Shown here one piece after another: positions 51,100 to 52,159 of a DNA stretch of 52,159 nt (position 1 is the first letter of the stretch; every line of letters starts with the position of its first letter). The DNA lies in contig QZIY01000020.1 of NCBI GenBank assembly GCA_003599175.1, positions 1-52,159 on the forward strand. The letters run 5' to 3'. The position numbers and the translations under genes are program-made. The notes beneath the pieces were generated by a model, which was given only the letters and a program-made list of their open reading frames with translations, did not search any database and had not been told where the DNA came from. This DNA is from Candidatus Parcubacteria bacterium (GTDB lineage Bacteria > Patescibacteriota > Minisyncoccia > Phycocordibacterales > UBA2100).

Positions 51100-51187
51100 A
51101 AGCTCCGTAGAGCGGAGGGCGGCGGCACTCACATAAGACTTTCACTTTGGAGCTCGCACCCGTCCTCCGCTTTGTGGGGCTTTTTTG
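51100..51187 (+). ncRNA. long hairpin RNA or large intrinsic terminator
   Basis: 51100-51122 pairs with 51160-51182 as 23 continuous base pairs (including G-U) around a 37-nt loop, followed by a run of six T. It lies 43 nt after the ligase stop. The stem is longer than usual for a terminator, so a small structured RNA ending in its own terminator is possible. No family was recognised. Confidence 0.55.
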
Positions 51188-51203
51188 TTTCTGTAAAAAG
51201 GTT

Positions 51204-51295
51204 TATACTTGCCGTGTTGAGTGCCCACAAGATTGTGAGTACTTCCAAGATCGAAAGTCGCGAAGTATCCCGCTCACGCGGGATTCTTCGTTTTT
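51204..51295 (+). ncRNA. candidate small RNA with switchable hairpins
   Basis: A TATACT -10 (51204-51209) is followed by about 80 nt ending in a strong intrinsic terminator at 51261-51295 (12 bp, one mismatch, TTTTT tail). Upstream, GTACTTC can pair with GAAGTAT, enclosing a GAAA tetraloop hairpin. That pairing uses the 5' arm of the terminator, so the two folds exclude each other. No gene starts directly after the terminator, so this may be a free small RNA. Confidence 0.5.
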
Positions 51296-51322
51296 AAAGT
51301 TTTCAGAATAGGAGACGGAGAG

Positions 51323-51348
51323 TCCTGCTTCGCTAAAGCTACGCAGGA
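51323..51348. repeat. small inverted repeat TCCTGC/GCAGGA
   Basis: A 6-bp stem with a 14-nt loop in the noncoding gap. Its function is not clear; it has no T run. Confidence 0.35.
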
Positions 51349-51392
51349 TAAAAAGAAAACATATGAACAACTGTTCATATGTTTTCTTTTTA
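51349..51392. repeat. perfect 21-bp inverted repeat
   Basis: Two 21-nt arms separated by AC form a perfect AT-rich hairpin with A- and T-rich flanks on both sides. It could be a bidirectional terminator or a protein-binding palindrome. Confidence 0.75.
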
Positions 51393-51394
51393 AG

Positions 51395-51403
51395 TTATCC
51401 ACA
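51395..51403 (+). promoter_or_regulatory. perfect DnaA-box-like TTATCCACA
   Basis: Matches the DnaA consensus exactly. A second box with one mismatch, on the other strand, lies at 51426-51434, and TGCATA occurs three times between 51406 and 51467. The area is AT-rich. Two boxes are not enough to call an origin. Confidence 0.3.
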
Positions 51404-51523
51404 CATGCATAGTAAATTCACACATTGTGCATACTTCGGTGCAATAATTATTAAAACGCATTGCATACATTTACTTTTATGCGTGCGGGTCGAACTTAGC
51501 ATCAAAAAAATTTAAATAATCCT

Positions 51524-51589
51524 ATGGCAGCTAAAAAGCGCAAGAAGGCAGCAAAGAAGAAGAAGGCGACGAAGAAGAAGCGCGTCTAG
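51524..51589 (+). CDS. tiny lysine-rich histone-like protein
   Basis: A 21-residue peptide starting MAAKKRKKAAKK that consists almost only of Lys, Arg and Ala, too short for the ORF track. It resembles the tail of bacterial histone H1-like nucleoid proteins. An AT-rich -10-like sequence ends about six nt before the ATG, and a strong terminator follows, so it has its own transcription unit. It may bind DNA or RNA (inference). That it is a gene rather than low-complexity sequence is supported by the flanking signals. Confidence 0.55.
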   Translation: MAAKKRKKAAKKKKATKKKRV

Positions 51590-51590
51590 T

Positions 51591-51608
51591 CTTTCTTCTA
51601 GAAGAAAG
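51591..51608. repeat. 18-nt perfect palindrome
   Basis: CTTTCTTCTAGAAGAAAG is an exact palindrome directly after the stop of the small lysine-rich gene. It may extend or assist the terminator that follows. Confidence 0.5.
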
Positions 51609-51611
51609 AAA

Positions 51612-51644
51612 ACAATCCCTCCGAGCGGAGGGGTTGTTTTTTTG
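51612..51644 (+). terminator. strong intrinsic terminator
   Basis: AACAATCCCTCC pairs with GGAGGGGTTGTT (12 bp, one G-U) around GAGC and is followed by a run of T. It ends the lysine-rich gene before secA. Confidence 0.85.
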
Positions 51645-51683
51645 ATATAGGGGCTCTTAGCATTCGAAGGTCTTTTGCGGTAG

Positions 51684-51689
51684 GATAAT
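51684..51689 (+). promoter_or_regulatory. -10 hexamer GATAAT before secA
   Basis: GATAAT ends nine nt before the ATG at 51699; a possible -35 TTCGAA lies 15 nt upstream. No Shine-Dalgarno sequence. Confidence 0.45.
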
Positions 51690-51698
51690 GGACTACAT

Positions 51699-52159
51699 AT
51701 GGCGTTTTGGAATAAGTGGTTTTCCGAAGACAGTGGTGCCCTGAAGCGAGCGATGCCGATCGTGGAAGCGACCAATGCGCACGAAGCGACAATGAAAGCG
51801 CTCTCGGACGAGCAGTTGAAGCAGAAAACAGCCGAATTTAAGGAGCGCCTTGCGAAGGGCGAGGATCTGGAAAAACTGGCGCCAGAAGCATTTGCCGCAG
51901 TGCGCGAGGCCGCCCGCCGAACCCTCGGGCTTCGGCACTTCGATGTGCAGCTCATCGGCGGCATTATCCTCCATCGTCGTGGAATCGCCGAAATGAAAAC
52001 CGGCGAAGGAAAAACGCTCGTCGCCACCTTGCCCGTCTATCTCAACGCACTCACGGGCAAGGGTGTCCATGTCATTACCGTCAACGACTACCTCTCACGC
52101 CGCGACGGCGTATGGATGGGTCAGGTGTACCACGCGCTCGGTATGACGGTCGGTATCAT
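51699..52159 (+). CDS. secA: preprotein translocase ATPase SecA (partial)
   Basis: The first 153 residues of SecA, cut by the window end. [20 protein letters not shown] is the Walker A region of the first nucleotide-binding domain, preceded by [19 protein letters not shown] and followed by [17 protein letters not shown], all highly conserved. SecA drives protein export through SecYEG. It has its own promoter and is not part of the glycan operons. Confidence 0.97.
   Translation, partial: MAFWNKWFSEDSGALKRAMPIVEATNAHEATMKALSDEQLKQKTAEFKERLAKGEDLEKLAPEAFAAVREAARRTLGLRHFDVQLIGGIILHRRGIAEMKTGEGKTLVATLPVYLNALTGKGVHVITVNDYLSRRDGVWMGQVYHALGMTVGI

Noticed and set aside
51349-51500. Chromosomal replication origin
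   Set aside because: Only one perfect and one near DnaA box, no dnaA gene in the window and no skew data.
1-52159. CRISPR arrays, tRNA and rRNA genes, insertion sequences
   Set aside because: Looked for repeated spacers, cloverleaf-like segments and transposase motifs while reading; none could be supported.

Overview
This window looks like a chromosomal segment of a member of the Candidate Phyla Radiation (Patescibacteria, Parcubacteria-like). That assignment rests on several traits: dense packing with ATGA and 8-nt gene overlaps, near absence of Shine-Dalgarno sequences, many -10 hexamers only 6-9 nt before the start codon (leaderless-type genes), and typical gene neighbours such as AI-2E permease, GtrA, SemiSWEET and secA. 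TGA is used as an ordinary stop, which argues against the Gracilibacteria/Absconditabacteria code. No rRNA, tRNA, CRISPR array, phage or IS element was seen. The phylum assignment is an inference, since no marker gene could be placed on a tree.

Almost the whole window is one large surface-glycan locus. Region by region: (1) 209-3077, methyltransferase and CE4 deacetylase (minus) with a GT4 (plus). (2) 3111-6867, a short UDP-sugar dehydrogenase-like protein and three glycosyltransferases. (3) 6894-14594, a GT2, then dTDP-deoxysugar genes (RmlB, RmlA, RmlD-like, C-methyltransferase, single-domain 2,3-dehydratase, Gfo/Idh 3-ketoreductase) and a GT4; the set fits a C-methylated 2,6-dideoxyhexose. 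(4) 14631-21019, a nonulosonate-like set: DegT aminotransferase, SDR, NeuB without SAF domain, a DUF692/MNIO-like TIM barrel, WecD-like GNAT, SpsF-like cytidylyltransferase and a class III aminotransferase. (5) 21021-24606, AcpS facing a minus-strand operon of AAC(3)-like N-acyltransferase, FkbH-like protein, ACP, MaoC hydratase and SDR: a small ACP-based acyl-making cassette. (6) 24729-26857, an ABC flippase-type exporter and a SemiSWEET. (7) 26854-30585, APS kinase, a pyruvate kinase-ATP sulfurylase fusion, and a divergent PAPS-type sulfotransferase. (8) 30578-37810, FemAB/GNAT-like protein, two GT-B-like proteins, a second deacetylase, CMP-nonulosonate synthetase, NeuC-type epimerase and a sugar epimerase. 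(9) 39039-41978, CysH-type reductase, UDP-sulfoquinovose synthase and a full-length NeuB. (10) 41988-51057, membrane mannosyl-type transferases, AI-2E permease, GtrA, a toxin-antitoxin cassette, a UDP-galactopyranose-mutase-like flavoprotein and an O-antigen-ligase-like protein with a TPR tail. (11) 51058-51698, a noncoding stretch with two candidate structured RNAs, a perfect 21-bp inverted repeat and a tiny lysine-rich protein, followed by the start of secA.

Taken together, the genes predict a highly decorated surface polysaccharide or glycoprotein glycan. It would carry nonulosonic acids, N-acylated amino sugars, a branched deoxysugar, sulfate esters and sulfoquinovose. The most striking proposal is a self-contained sulfur pathway: ATP sulfurylase (fused to a pyruvate kinase) and APS kinase make PAPS, which could feed a sulfotransferase directly and, through APS or PAPS reduction to sulfite, a UDP-sulfoquinovose synthase. 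This would be sulfur assimilation devoted to glycan decoration rather than to cysteine synthesis. A second notable item is a VapC-type toxin-antitoxin cassette that sits between a 5' stub and the full copy of the same gene, with every junction overlapping.
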